DNA of 13,714 nucleotides from Deinococcales bacterium (GTDB lineage: Bacteria > Deinococcota > Deinococci > Deinococcales > Deinococcaceae). How positions within the stretch are numbered: position 1 is the first letter of the stretch; the number at the start of each line of letters is the position of its first letter. The translations under genes and the position numbers were made by a program. Positions 6,103 through 13,559 of this stretch are shown piece after piece. The notes beneath the pieces were generated by a model, which was not told the origin of the DNA, ran no database searches, and saw nothing but the letters and a program-made list of their open reading frames with translations. The stretch covers positions 1 to 13,714 of the forward strand of contig JACMOA010000068.1 in the NCBI GenBank assembly GCA_014378225.1. Direction: 5' to 3'.

Positions 6103-6981
6103 ATGGCTAAAGTTAGACCTACCTCAGACGATTTCAAAAACGAGCAGAAAATCCCCTATCCTGGCAAGCAATCCGAGATGCAGATTCAACCCCAGACCGA
6201 TTTGGCCGAATACAAAGCAGCGGGCAAACTCGAGGGAAAGGTGGCGCTCATCACCGGGGCCGATTCCGGCATTGGGCGGGCGGTGGCCCTGGCTTTTGCA
6301 CTGGAGGGGGCCAAAGTCGCCATTTTGTACAATGCAAATACTAACGACGCTGAAGAAACCCGCCGGATGGTGGAAGAAAAAGAAGGTGAGTGTCTGGTCA
6401 TTCAGGGCGATGTACGCCGTAAACAGACCTGCGAAGACGCTGTGAAGGCCACGCTCGAGCGCTACGGAAAATTAAACGTGCTGGTCAACGCCGCCGCCTA
6501 TCAGATGGCGGTAAAAAACGTGCTCGAGCTGACCGAGGAACAGATTCGCCGTACTTTTGACACCAATATTCTGGGCTACATTTTCATGATTCAGGCCGCG
6601 CTGCCGCACCTGAAAAGTGGGGACACCATCATCAACACCGGAAGCATCGTGGGCGAGACCGGAAATGAGATGTTGATTGATTATACCGCCACCAAAGGTG
6701 CAATTCACGCGCTCACCAAATCCCTGGCGCTGCAATTTGGCAAGCAGAAAAACGGAATTCGAGTTAACGCGGTGCTGCCGGGTCCGGTGTGGACTCCCAA
6801 TATTCCCGCCACCATGCCGCTCGAAGAGGTACAGAAATTTGGGCATGAGGTGGCGCTGGGACGGCCTGGACAACCCGAAGAGTTGGCTCCGGCCTACGTG
6901 TTCCTGGCCTGTGACGACTCGAGCTTTGTGACCGGAAGCCTGCTGCATGTAACCGGGGGAAAACTCTCGAGCGATAGTTAA
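6103..6981 (+). CDS. SDR family NAD(P)-dependent oxidoreductase
   Basis: This is a classical short-chain dehydrogenase of 292 residues with an extra N-terminal arm of about 40 residues. The arm (PYPGKQSEMQ near 18-27) is typical of the general-stress YhdF/YhxC/YdaD-type group. Motifs are the cofactor loop TGADSGIG (51-58), a VNAAAY variant of NNAG (128-133), Asn155, Ser181 and the YTATK pair Tyr194/Lys198, so the catalytic tetrad is complete. The C-terminus has the usual FVTGSLLHVTGG motif. The enzyme should be cytosolic and oxidise or reduce an alcohol/ketone; its substrate cannot be read from sequence. The start is supported by a leaderless -10 box. It is transcribed alone, about 100 bases after the DUF697 gene. 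Confidence 0.92.
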   Translation: MAKVRPTSDDFKNEQKIPYPGKQSEMQIQPQTDLAEYKAAGKLEGKVALITGADSGIGRAVALAFALEGAKVAILYNANTNDAEETRRMVEEKEGECLVIQGDVRRKQTCEDAVKATLERYGKLNVLVNAAAYQMAVKNVLELTEEQIRRTFDTNILGYIFMIQAALPHLKSGDTIINTGSIVGETGNEMLIDYTATKGAIHALTKSLALQFGKQKNGIRVNAVLPGPVWTPNIPATMPLEEVQKFGHEVALGRPGQPEELAPAYVFLACDDSSFVTGSLLHVTGGKLSSDS

Positions 6982-7307
6982 AGCATTTTGCGGAAGTATA
7001 AAGCCAGGGGCGAAATACTTCCTGACTAAAAGGAGTAGCAACAGGAGGGCGTTCTTCACGAGAATGGAGCCAGCCGAAACGGAGCGGGCAGGCCCGAAGG
7101 TGCCGTCTTGCCCAAGACAGTGGAGGTGGCGTAATGGTAGTGAAAAACGCTTTAGTCGCGCTTTGCACTGGGCAAACGTCGAACGCCGGGTTGTGTTTGG
7201 ATTCCAGAGACTTCTAGGTTATTCTGGTTCGAGAGTATCCAAAAACACGTCTCGGACACACGCTTCAAAATCCTACTCGAGAAAAGTGGCATAATCTGAA
7301 AATAGAT
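6982..7307 (+). other. Gene-free, hairpin-rich intergenic stretch
   Basis: In these 326 bases I find no convincing gene but several stem-loops. One has 8-bp arms GGAAGTAT/ATACTTCC (6992-6999, 7015-7022). Others are GTTCT/AGAAT inside GGC/GCC (about 7049-7070), GTCTT/AAGAC with a GCCC loop (about 7107-7120), and TTTGC/GCAAA (about 7163-7177). A purine-rich AAAAGGAGTAGCAACAGGAGG precedes them. It could be the 3' end of the SDR mRNA, a small RNA or a cis-element for the cupin gene. I recognise no RNA family; T-box, Mn (yybP-ykoY), glycine and c-di-GMP riboswitches were compared from memory and did not fit. The cupin's likely promoter (CATAAT at 7290-7295) closes the region. Confidence 0.4.
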
Positions 7308-7652
7308 ATGCTAAACCACCTGGACGCACTTGCAGCTTCACCAGAACACCACAAAATTCTGCTCGAGAACGACGGAATTCGGGTAATTGAGACTCTTATT
7401 CTTCCCGGCGAAGAAACTCGAGTTCATACCCACATCTGGTCCGGGTATCTGTACATCCTCGAGTGGAGTGACTTTGAGCGCCTGGACGCGGACAGAAATG
7501 TGCTGATGGATTCCAAACGGCTCGAGCACACACCGACTGCGGGAACTGCCCTCTGGTGTGGGCCGCTCGAGCCACATTCTTTACGAAACGTGGGGAATCA
7601 AAATATTCACGTTATCATGACCGAATTTAAAACTGTTCCTGAGATTCGTTAA
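7308..7652 (+). CDS. Small single-domain cupin protein
   Basis: This protein of 114 residues is the size of a lone cupin barrel. Cupin motif 1 is seen as PGEETRVHTHIWSGYLYILE (about 34-53), with two His that could bind metal. Motif 2 is seen as GPLEPHSLRN (about 86-95), with a further His. It lacks a signal peptide, so it is probably cytosolic. Small cupins of this kind may be enzymes, isomerases or ligand sensors, and the sequence does not decide. The ATG at 7308 has no SD. A CATAAT/TAATCT -10 region ends 10-12 bases upstream, so the leader would be only a few bases. It follows the hairpin-rich gap and precedes the TSUP permease with its own promoter. Confidence 0.8.
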   Translation: MLNHLDALAASPEHHKILLENDGIRVIETLILPGEETRVHTHIWSGYLYILEWSDFERLDADRNVLMDSKRLEHTPTAGTALWCGPLEPHSLRNVGNQNIHVIMTEFKTVPEIR

Positions 7653-7675
7653 ATTCTACCCTCGAGAATGACTCG

Positions 7676-7704
7676 CTTAATCAAACTAACGGCTGAGTTA
7701 TAAT
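7676..7704 (+). promoter_or_regulatory. Promoter with consensus TATAAT before the TSUP gene
   Basis: TATAAT at 7699-7704 is a perfect -10. A weak -35, CTTAAT, lies at 7676-7681 with 17-bp spacing. The start should fall at about 7711-7712, on the ATG of the short upstream ORF. Confidence 0.6.
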
Positions 7705-7711
7705 CCGGCTC

Positions 7712-7744
7712 ATGCACTTTTCTTCCCGCTCGAGGACTTTTTGA
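7712..7744 (+). CDS. Possible leaderless 10-codon upstream ORF
   Basis: An ATG lies seven bases after the perfect TATAAT, at the predicted transcript start. It opens an ORF encoding [10 protein letters not shown], whose TGA stop (7742-7744) overlaps the TTG start (7741-7743) of the permease gene in the form TTGA. That geometry suggests translational coupling. The peptide itself has no recognisable function, and such a short frame can arise by chance. Confidence 0.35.
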   Translation: MHFSSRSRTF

Positions 7745-8508
7745 ACGAACTCGAGCTGCTGTCTAACCTTTGGTACGGGCTTCCTTTAGCTTTTTTAGCT
7801 GGATTTATTGACGCTATTGCAGGCGGTGGCGGAACCATCACTCTTCCCGCGCTGCTCCTGATGGGGCTTTCTCCGGTCCAGGCGTCTGCTACCAACAAGC
7901 TGCTGGCCCTCTTTGGCAGCTCGAGCGCGTCTCTAACCTTCTGGAGGCAAGGCAAGGTGGACGTGGCTTTAGTCAAACGCCTGGGTCCTATTGCGTTACT
8001 GGGTAGTGTGCTGGGCGCAAGTTTGATTCTGGGCTTTAAAAATGCCGAACTTTTCAGAATTCTGATAGCCGTTCTGGTGGTGGGTGTCGGGCTTTTGGTT
8101 CTGACCAACCGTAAAATGGGCTTTGAAAACCGCTACGCTGGCCTTTCCCCTCGAGTGTGGTGGATTGGCGGGCTGGGCGTACTAATTATTGGTGTATACG
8201 ATGGTTTTTTTGGGCCTGGAACCGGAACTTTTTTGATGTTTCTGTTTGTGAGTTTCCTGCGTTTTGATTTCATCGTGGGAACGGGAAACGCCAAAGTGAT
8301 AAATTTTATGACTAATCTGGGCGCATTTTTGACCCTGGTATTCACCGGTAATATGCTGTTTTTGCTGGGCATCCCCATGGGTATCGCAAACGCACTGGGC
8401 GCTTGGGTCGGCGCTCGAGCGGCGATTTTGAAGGGAAGCGCGTTTATCAAAATTATTTACGCATTTATCATTGTGCTGGTGGTTTTGCGTCTGGTCTTCT
8501 TGAAATAA
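7741..8508 (+). CDS. TSUP (TauE/SafE, YfcA-like) membrane permease
   Basis: This integral membrane protein of 255 residues has about eight hydrophobic segments and belongs to the sulfite exporter TauE/SafE family. The first repeat carries the YfcA-type signature [20 protein letters not shown] (about 19-38) followed by ASATNKL (about 51-57). The second repeat has [11 protein letters not shown] (about 155-165) and [15 protein letters not shown] (about 182-196). Members move sulfonates, sulfite or other organic anions; the substrate is not readable here. The start is TTG at 7741, with SD GAGGA (7732-7736) four bases before. The ATG at 7712 is in another frame. The 3' end meets the convergent drug exporter gene across a terminator. 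Confidence 0.9.
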   Translation: MNELELLSNLWYGLPLAFLAGFIDAIAGGGGTITLPALLLMGLSPVQASATNKLLALFGSSSASLTFWRQGKVDVALVKRLGPIALLGSVLGASLILGFKNAELFRILIAVLVVGVGLLVLTNRKMGFENRYAGLSPRVWWIGGLGVLIIGVYDGFFGPGTGTFLMFLFVSFLRFDFIVGTGNAKVINFMTNLGAFLTLVFTGNMLFLLGIPMGIANALGAWVGARAAILKGSAFIKIIYAFIIVLVVLRLVFLK

Positions 8509-8534
8509 AAAAAGGCGAGATTTTCACCCCGCCT
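8507..8534 (-). terminator. Intrinsic terminator of the DHA2 exporter gene
   Basis: Read on the minus strand, AGGCGGG pairs with CTCGCCT (one G-U pair) around an 8-base loop and is followed by seven T (A-run 8507-8513). It lies 22 bases past the exporter stop. On the plus strand the hairpin lacks a good U-run, so it would work poorly for the TSUP gene. The A-run overlaps the TSUP stop codon. Confidence 0.85.
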
Positions 8535-8556
8535 CACAAAATTTCACACTCGAGGG

Positions 8557-10395
8557 TCAACCCGCAAAGGCTGGAGTTTCATCACCGTCCACCGATTTCC
8601 TCAATGGAATTTCAGGCAAAAGTGCTGTGATGAAAAAGCCGATAAGCACGATTAAAATACCAATCTGATACAGCCGCTTGATGCCGTCGGTGAAGGCTCC
8701 CTTGAACACTTCAACCCGCTTCTCTTCATTCTCGAGCGCCACTTTTTCACCCTGGTTTAGTCCAGTCAGGATGCCCTGGAGCGTCTGGGGACGGGCCGAC
8801 TCTGGAAGAGTATTGTTGACAATCCCCTCGAGCGCCCCTCGAGACGGTTCACTGAGTTTAGGGTCTTTGAGCAGTTCCTGAGCCGCCGCCGTGTCTCTAG
8901 TGTTGAACGCCTTTTCGTATTGACCGCGTTGAGTTGCAAAGCCTGCCGAAATGCCTTTTTGAATCTGCTTGAGGTTAGGCGCTCCACCTCGCTCGGGTGC
9001 GCCTTTGCCCACTGGACCTGCGCTCGAGGTTTGGGCCGGAGGAAGCCCCGCTGCTTTTGCTCGAACAGTAGTGCTATCTGTGATGGTGGACGCAAAAATA
9101 GTTCCCAAAATGGCCAGCCCCACCGTGCCGCCCATTTGTTGAAAGAAACTTGTGCTCGAGGTAGCAATCCCAGTATTTTCTGGGGGCAGCGCGTTTTGTA
9201 CCGCCAGGGAATACAAGGAGACCACCGCGCCGAGTCCCAGGCCCAGCAGAATCATCTTGAACGTGACCTCGAGCTGGGTGGACTGTGGGGTGAGGGTGAA
9301 GCCCATCACCGCAAAGCCAATCATCAGCACCACCAGAGACCCCAGCATGACGGGTTTATAGCGCCCATAGCGCTGGGTCAATATCCCAGAAGTGATAGCG
9401 CTGGCAATCAGTCCAAAGGTAAGTGGTGTGGTGGTCAGGCCCGAACCCGTGGCGCTTAGACCGACCACATTGACCATGAACAGGGGCAGAAAGATAATGG
9501 CGGCCAGAAAACTAGCGCCCAGAAAGAAGATGGAGAGGTTAGCCAGTGCAAAGGTGCGGTTGCGAAAGAATTTCAGGTCCACCAGTGGGTCTTTTGAGCG
9601 CAACTCGGTGAAAACGAAGGCCCCTAAACCGATCACAAACAGGGCAAACCCACCCAAAATCTGCGGCGAGGTCCAAGCGTAAGCAGTTTCACCCGGCTGT
9701 GGGTTGCTTTTACCCAGAGACAGGGCCAGCAGCAATGGAATGACGGCTACCACCAGCCAGAAGGCCCCAGCATAATCCACCTTGCCGCCCACGTCGCTCG
9801 AGCGCAGGTTGGGCATTCGCCAGATAAAGGCCATTGCAATGAGTCCCAGCGGCAGGTTGACCAGAAAAATCCAGTGCCAGGAAAAGTTATCGGTGATAAA
9901 GCCGCCCACCAGCGGCCCCAGCACGCTCGAGAGTCCGAACACACCGCCCAGCGCTCCGTTGATGCGCCCTCGCTCTGCTGGAGGATAGAGGTCTGCTACG
10001 ATAGCAAACGCTGTGGTGAACAGCGCCCCACCTCCTAAACCTTGCAGCGCCCGAAACCCAATCAGGGAAAGTGCATCCCACGAAATAGCGCACAGCAGCG
10101 AAGCCACGATAAACAGCGCCATACCAAACAAAATGATGATTTTACGCCCGTACAAGTCGCCCAGCCGCCCATAGATGGGAACCACCACCGTGCTCGTGAC
10201 CAAATACCCGATGGTAAGCCAGGTGTAAAGCGAGTTGGAGATGTTCAGGTCACTTTGTATGGCAGGACCCGCCGTGCTGACGATGGTTTGGTCCAGTGCG
10301 CCCAGCAGCAGCGCCAGAATAACGCCCAACAGAATCTGACCTCTGGCTTGGGTAGAGAGGTTGAGTGCGCCGGGGGGCGCGGGTTGTGTGGTCAT
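8557..10395 (-). CDS. DHA2 family MFS multidrug exporter (EmrB/QacA type)
   Basis: This proton-coupled exporter has 612 residues and a predicted 14 membrane helices. LDQTIVSTAGPAI (34-46) is the DHA2 motif D1, GRLGDLYGRK (76-85) is motif A, and the FRALQGLGGGAL / LGPLVGGFITD stretches are also typical. The usual length is nearer 500. The excess lies between the last two helices, where about 130 hydrophilic residues (from TTVRAKAAGLPP to ENEEKRVEVFKG) form a long loop with Gly/Pro-rich and helical parts. The start is the ATG at 10395, with SD AAGGAGA five bases before; an in-frame TTG at 10413 lies upstream of the SD and is unlikely. The exported drug or metabolite is unknown. Confidence 0.93.
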   Translation of the reverse strand: MTTQPAPPGALNLSTQARGQILLGVILALLLGALDQTIVSTAGPAIQSDLNISNSLYTWLTIGYLVTSTVVVPIYGRLGDLYGRKIIILFGMALFIVASLLCAISWDALSLIGFRALQGLGGGALFTTAFAIVADLYPPAERGRINGALGGVFGLSSVLGPLVGGFITDNFSWHWIFLVNLPLGLIAMAFIWRMPNLRSSDVGGKVDYAGAFWLVVAVIPLLLALSLGKSNPQPGETAYAWTSPQILGGFALFVIGLGAFVFTELRSKDPLVDLKFFRNRTFALANLSIFFLGASFLAAIIFLPLFMVNVVGLSATGSGLTTTPLTFGLIASAITSGILTQRYGRYKPVMLGSLVVLMIGFAVMGFTLTPQSTQLEVTFKMILLGLGLGAVVSLYSLAVQNALPPENTGIATSSTSFFQQMGGTVGLAILGTIFASTITDSTTVRAKAAGLPPAQTSSAGPVGKGAPERGGAPNLKQIQKGISAGFATQRGQYEKAFNTRDTAAAQELLKDPKLSEPSRGALEGIVNNTLPESARPQTLQGILTGLNQGEKVALENEEKRVEVFKGAFTDGIKRLYQIGILIVLIGFFITALLPEIPLRKSVDGDETPAFAG

Positions 10396-10704
10396 ACGTT
10401 CTCCTTTGTGCAAATGAGTTGAAAACTACGTATGCAATAGCAAACCGATATGTTCCTAATCAAATACAATAACGTAAAGTCAGTCAGCACTACGCAAGCC
10501 AAATCAAGAACAGGTCACAGGGCCTATCCTTAAAAACGAGCTGTGTCAGATGAATATTCCTCGAGTGCGCCACACATCGGTGAACCTCGAGCGCAAATCT
10601 GGCTCGAGACAAACTGTACCCAACTCGAGCGGATAAACACCGCAGCAATTGAGGAGTTGAGGTTAAAGTAGTAGGCAAACTTTAAATGGGACCTCGAGCA
10701 AGTT
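10396..10704. other. Intergenic region upstream of the exporter gene
   Basis: I see no convincing gene in these 309 bases. They hold six CTCGAG sites between 10560 and 10720 (the last near the dehydrogenase stop). The exporter promoter should lie at 10396-10480 on the minus strand. The best guess, TTGATT-18-TATTGC, is weak. A 7-bp inverted repeat CATACGT (10393-10399)/ACGTATG (10428-10434) spans the start codon and could be an operator, but may be chance. Short frames here lack SD sites. Confidence 0.4.
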
Positions 10705-11661
10705 TCAATACCCCCTCGAGCGCTCCACCAGGTACTCGAGCGGTTCATTCTTGACAAAGTGTGTGGCATTGCGGAGCAGCAAATCTGAGGCTTTGGCCCT
10801 GAAACGGGGTCCGCCGCCGCCCACATGGGGAGTAAGAATGACGTTCTCGAGCGCCCAGAGTTTGGAATCAGTGGGCAAGGGTTCGGTCTCGAATACGTCT
10901 AGCGCAGCGCCACCTATTTTCTTTCCCTCGAGCACTTCAATTAGTGCCACCTCGTCAATGGCCGACCCACGTCCGATATTGACCACCCAGGCATGAGGAC
11001 TCAAAAGTGCAATTCGCGCTCGAGAGAGAAAGTGTTGAGTGTTTGGTGTGTGGGGCAGAGCCAGCACCAGCGCGTCAATCTTGGGAAGCAAGCGCTCGAG
11101 GTCTGAAAGCGCGTGGGTCACAAACCCCTGACGGGTTCCCGCTGTGGTCGCTACCCCTTCCACCTTCGCACCAAACGCAGCAAGCTTGTGAGCGATGTCC
11201 AGCCCAATGCTGCCCATCCCGGCAATCAGGATTCTGGACCCTTCGAGCGAGTAAAATCCCTGACCCTCGAGCGCCTGACCATACGCGCCTTTGTCCCAGG
11301 ACGCCGCATTCTGACGGTCTCGAAATTGGTGTAATTTTCGTGCAGCAGAAAGTAAAAGGGCCACCGCTAGCTCTGCGGTGGGGGCGTCGTGCAGGCCCTC
11401 GCCTTTGCACACCTGCACGCTCGAGGGCAGATTTTCAGCCAGAACATGGTCTATTCCGGCAGTCAGGGTTTGGACCCAACGCAGATTCGGCATCGTTTTG
11501 ACAAGGAGTTGCAAGACTTTACGAGGAATCCCCCAGACCAAAAGTGCATCAGCCTCGAGCAAAACGGGGTCCAGCGGTTCGTTCACCGCGAAACGTTTTA
11601 CCTCGAGCGGAAGTGCAGGCAAGGTCCAGTTCACGGTTTCTGGGATGAGCATGGTAGGCAT
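10705..11661 (-). CDS. D-isomer specific 2-hydroxyacid dehydrogenase
   Basis: This soluble dehydrogenase has 318 residues. The NAD-binding Rossmann fold is marked by GMGSIG (148-153). The catalytic triad of the family is present: Arg231 in VNIGRGSAID, Glu260 in VFETEPLP and His279 in LTPHVGG. The GEGLHDAPTAELAVALLLSA segment (about 87-106) is the usual substrate/cofactor-domain hinge. The enzyme should interconvert a 2-keto acid and a D-2-hydroxy acid with NAD(P)H, in the glyoxylate/hydroxypyruvate reductase-like branch, but the substrate is not decided. The ATG at 11661 is preferred over the one at 11652 because a complete promoter ends six bases before it. It is an independent unit. Confidence 0.92.
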   Translation of the reverse strand: MPTMLIPETVNWTLPALPLEVKRFAVNEPLDPVLLEADALLVWGIPRKVLQLLVKTMPNLRWVQTLTAGIDHVLAENLPSSVQVCKGEGLHDAPTAELAVALLLSAARKLHQFRDRQNAASWDKGAYGQALEGQGFYSLEGSRILIAGMGSIGLDIAHKLAAFGAKVEGVATTAGTRQGFVTHALSDLERLLPKIDALVLALPHTPNTQHFLSRARIALLSPHAWVVNIGRGSAIDEVALIEVLEGKKIGGAALDVFETEPLPTDSKLWALENVILTPHVGGGGPRFRAKASDLLLRNATHFVKNEPLEYLVERSRGY

Positions 11662-11667
11662 GGGTTG

Positions 11668-11696
11668 AGTTTAACCCAGCGGTGGGACGCGAACAA
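11668..11696 (-). promoter_or_regulatory. Leaderless promoter TTGTTC-17-TAAACT
   Basis: On the minus strand, -35 TTGTTC (11696-11691) and -10 TAAACT (11673-11668) are 17 bp apart. Six bases follow before the ATG at 11661, and no SD is present. This is the most complete of the leaderless promoters in the window. Confidence 0.7.
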
Positions 11697-11781
11697 AACC
11701 CCCGAGCGTAAGCAATCGAGGTGAAATGGTTTGTATGGGAACACTCGACCAGAGAGTGAGCAAAAACCTATAGGTTGAGTT

Positions 11782-12369
11782 TCACAATGCCACCAAACCA
11801 TTGCGTACCGCCACGCCCACCGCTTCAGCACGGCTGGAGACCTCGAGTTTGAAAAAGACCTGTCCCAGATGGAACTTGACCGTGTGTTCACTGATGCTAA
11901 GGCGCTTGGCGATAGTTTTGTTGGGCAAACCCTGGGAAAGCAACTCGAGCACTTCCCGCTCTCGAGGGGTCAGGTCTGTCTCGAGTGTGGGACGGCGTTG
12001 AGTGGGTAGTGGGTCACTCGAGAATTTTTCTAGCGGGGCAGGGGAGAGCACACACAATCCCTGAGCCACCGCAACAATTGCTGCCGCTAACTCGAGCGCG
12101 TCAGCGTCGCTGTGCAGCAGGGCCACTCCCGGCTCGAGCGGAGGAAGCGGCTCGTCTGGCTCGAGCAGGTACACCCGTGGGGGCAAGTCTGAACGGGTCC
12201 ACCCCAGCTCGAGCGGACCCGCAAAAATCAGGACCTCGAGCGTTCCCCAGTCGAGGCCCTCGAGACTGTTACCTTCCCCTACAAGCCGCGTATGTCCGCC
12301 CTCTTCCAGCAGGGAACGAAGCCCCCGCCGCAGGGTTGCGGAGTGAGCGACTATCCAGGTTTCAACCAT
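11782..12369 (-). CDS. LuxR/NarL-type regulator with degenerate receiver domain
   Basis: This protein has 195 residues. The C-terminal part (about 130-195) is a clear LuxR-type helix-turn-helix: LTPREREVLELLSQGLPNKT followed by ISEHTVKFHL. Residues 1-110 have the size and pattern of a NarL-like receiver (LRRGLRSLLEE as helix 1), but the acidic pocket is gone: the DD pair reads AHS near residue 8, and the phospho-Asp position in VLIFAG is not Asp. Phosphorylation by a histidine kinase is thus unlikely. The ATG at 12369 is set by the SD AAGGAGG with 5-base spacing; an in-frame start at 12420 lies upstream of it. It lies 109 bases downstream of the PDZ protease gene on the same strand. Target genes are unknown. 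Confidence 0.88.
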   Translation of the reverse strand: MVETWIVAHSATLRRGLRSLLEEGGHTRLVGEGNSLEGLDWGTLEVLIFAGPLELGWTRSDLPPRVYLLEPDEPLPPLEPGVALLHSDADALELAAAIVAVAQGLCVLSPAPLEKFSSDPLPTQRRPTLETDLTPREREVLELLSQGLPNKTIAKRLSISEHTVKFHLGQVFFKLEVSSRAEAVGVAVRNGLVAL

Positions 12370-12423
12370 TGTCCCTCCTTTTGCACCCTGTACATTGCAC
12401 AAATATGGAATCGCGCCCACCTG

Positions 12424-12464
12424 ATTTTAAGGTTCCCATCCAGTTCCATTCAGAATAGATTCTG
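12424..12464 (-). promoter_or_regulatory. Candidate promoter and operator of the LuxR-type regulator
   Basis: TAAAAT (12429-12424, minus strand) is a good -10, predicting a start near 12417 and a leader of about 48 bases with the SD. The -35 is weak. A 14-bp dyad, CAGAAT-AG-ATTCTG (12451-12464), covers the -35 area and could be a binding site, perhaps for the regulator itself. Confidence 0.4.
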
Positions 12465-12478
12465 TTTTGCTTGAAATC

Positions 12479-13372
12479 TCAATTCTTCTCGCCCCTTGCA
12501 CCTATCTCGAGAGTGACTGTTACTTGTGTTCCCGCCCGTACTATCTCGAGGGAAAAACTCTGACCAATCCGTTCACGGCTGACCTGAGCTTGCAGGTCGT
12601 CGGTATCCTCGAGCGCAACCCCACCAAAACTCAACAGCACGTCTCCGATGAAAAGTCCCGCTCGAGCGGCTGGGCTTTGGGGGTCCACACTCACTACCAA
12701 GAGACCCCGGCGGCTTGCGCCCTCGCTCGGCAAGCGCACCGACTGGCTGCCGATGCCCAGAAACGGGTGTGGACGGCGCTCCCCTTGCGCCATCAGGCCA
12801 ACCGTTTCGACCACCAGACTGGCCGGAATGCCCACGCCCTGACCGCGCAGAACCCCGGCGTTGCCCAGACCCACCATAGCGCCGTTCAGGTTGATGAAGG
12901 CTCCGCCAGAGAATCCAGGGTAAGGTTGCGCGTCGCTGCGAAAATAGCGCTCGAGCCGCTGGCCCTGCCCCCTCATGCCTCGTCCCATGCTGACCGGGCC
13001 GCCCACCGCACTGACCACGCCGTGTGACACCATCACGGCGTCTGGGCGAGCCACCCACAGCACGAGTTGTCCTAACTCGGGGTCTTGACCCACCGCAAGC
13101 GCAGGGTTGGTCAACCCCTCCACCCGCAGCAGCGCTAGGTCGCTCGAAGGGTCTCGTCCCAGCACGCTAGCGGCCCATTTGTGTCCGCCTTCCACCGTCA
13201 CACGGGCTTCATCGCCCTCGAGCACATGGTCTACTGTAAGCACCCGTTCAGGAGCCACCACCACCCCCGAAATAGGTCTGCGTCCACCCCACACCGTCAC
13301 CACAGACTGCGCCGCCTGCGCTACCGCCCGCACCATCGCGCTCGAGAGGGTTTCCATCATGTTGTTTTCCAT
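12479..13372 (-). CDS. HtrA-like trypsin/PDZ serine protease without signal peptide
   Basis: This S1C-type protease has 297 residues. The triad is His49 (LTVDHV), Asp78 (SSDLALL) and Ser155 (PGFSGGAF; GNSGG in most HtrA proteins). A single PDZ domain follows, about 203-290, with HPFLGIG and the SPAARAGLFIGDVLLSFGG core. There is no signal peptide or membrane anchor at any plausible start, unlike most HtrA/Deg proteins, so it should act in the cytosol unless exported some other way. The start was set at 13372 because TACTCT lies exactly at the leaderless -10 position. Other in-frame ATGs are 13408, 13360 and 13357, and the choice is uncertain. The LuxR-type regulator follows. Confidence 0.88.
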   Translation of the reverse strand: MENNMMETLSSAMVRAVAQAAQSVVTVWGGRRPISGVVVAPERVLTVDHVLEGDEARVTVEGGHKWAASVLGRDPSSDLALLRVEGLTNPALAVGQDPELGQLVLWVARPDAVMVSHGVVSAVGGPVSMGRGMRGQGQRLERYFRSDAQPYPGFSGGAFINLNGAMVGLGNAGVLRGQGVGIPASLVVETVGLMAQGERRPHPFLGIGSQSVRLPSEGASRRGLLVVSVDPQSPAARAGLFIGDVLLSFGGVALEDTDDLQAQVSRERIGQSFSLEIVRAGTQVTVTLEIGARGEKN

Positions 13373-13378
13373 GTGCTC

Positions 13379-13384
13379 AGAGTA
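13379..13384 (-). promoter_or_regulatory. Leaderless-type -10 box (TACTCT) for the PDZ protease
   Basis: TACTCT on the minus strand is followed by six bases and the ATG at 13372. There is no SD. The -35 is not recognisable, so this is weaker than the other cases. Confidence 0.35.
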
Positions 13385-13387
13385 GAA

Positions 13388-13421
13388 GCTCGAGGGGGAG
13401 TGCGGCATCCCCCGCTCGAGC
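13388..13421. repeat. Stem-loop built from two CTCGAG sites
   Basis: GCTCGAGGGGGA (13388-13399) pairs with TCCCC (13408-13412) and CTCGAGC (13415-13421), leaving a 2-base bulge and an 8-base loop. It sits just upstream of the chosen protease start and includes the alternative ATG at 13408. Confidence 0.5.
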
Positions 13422-13508
13422 AGGAAGCGCCCCCATCAAATGGTCAGGCTCGAGTGGTCAGAGCAGGAAGATTTGTGTGTTGAACTTTTTTGTAATTCTG
13501 AAGCTTAT

Positions 13509-13525
13509 GAGGTGCTAGACACCTC
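13509..13525. other. Short stem-loop GAGGTG/CACCTC
   Basis: A perfect 6-bp stem with a 5-base loop lies 35 bases past the stop of the partial gene at the window end. It has no U-run on either strand, so it is only a weak terminator candidate. Confidence 0.4.
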
Positions 13526-13559
13526 TTACAGCACTCATCATCTCTACTGAAGAAGTTTC

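Noticed and set aside
7022..7140. T-box, yybP-ykoY, glycine or c-di-GMP riboswitch
   Set aside because: Only short shared words (AGGAGTAGC, CGAAGG, GGGCAAAC) are present; the conserved cores and their order are missing.
7127..7215. tRNA-like segment (AATGGTAGT resembling a D-arm)
   Set aside because: No T-arm GGTTCGA at the right distance and no acceptor stem.
7064..7294. 76-codon plus-strand frame as a gene
   Set aside because: The SD-like GGAGGG is too far from its ATG, composition is arginine/serine-rich as in shadow frames, and no domain is seen.
10490..10678. 62-codon minus-strand frame in the exporter upstream region
   Set aside because: TTG start without SD or leaderless -10, and no recognisable domain.
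11766..11778. AACCTATAGGTT followed by T-run as terminator of the LuxR-type gene
   Set aside because: The stem has only four pairs around TATA; too weak to call.
11663..11782. GGTTGAGTTT repeated at 11663-11672 and 11773-11782
   Set aside because: The first copy is explained by the dehydrogenase start and promoter; a 10-bp repeat alone is weak.
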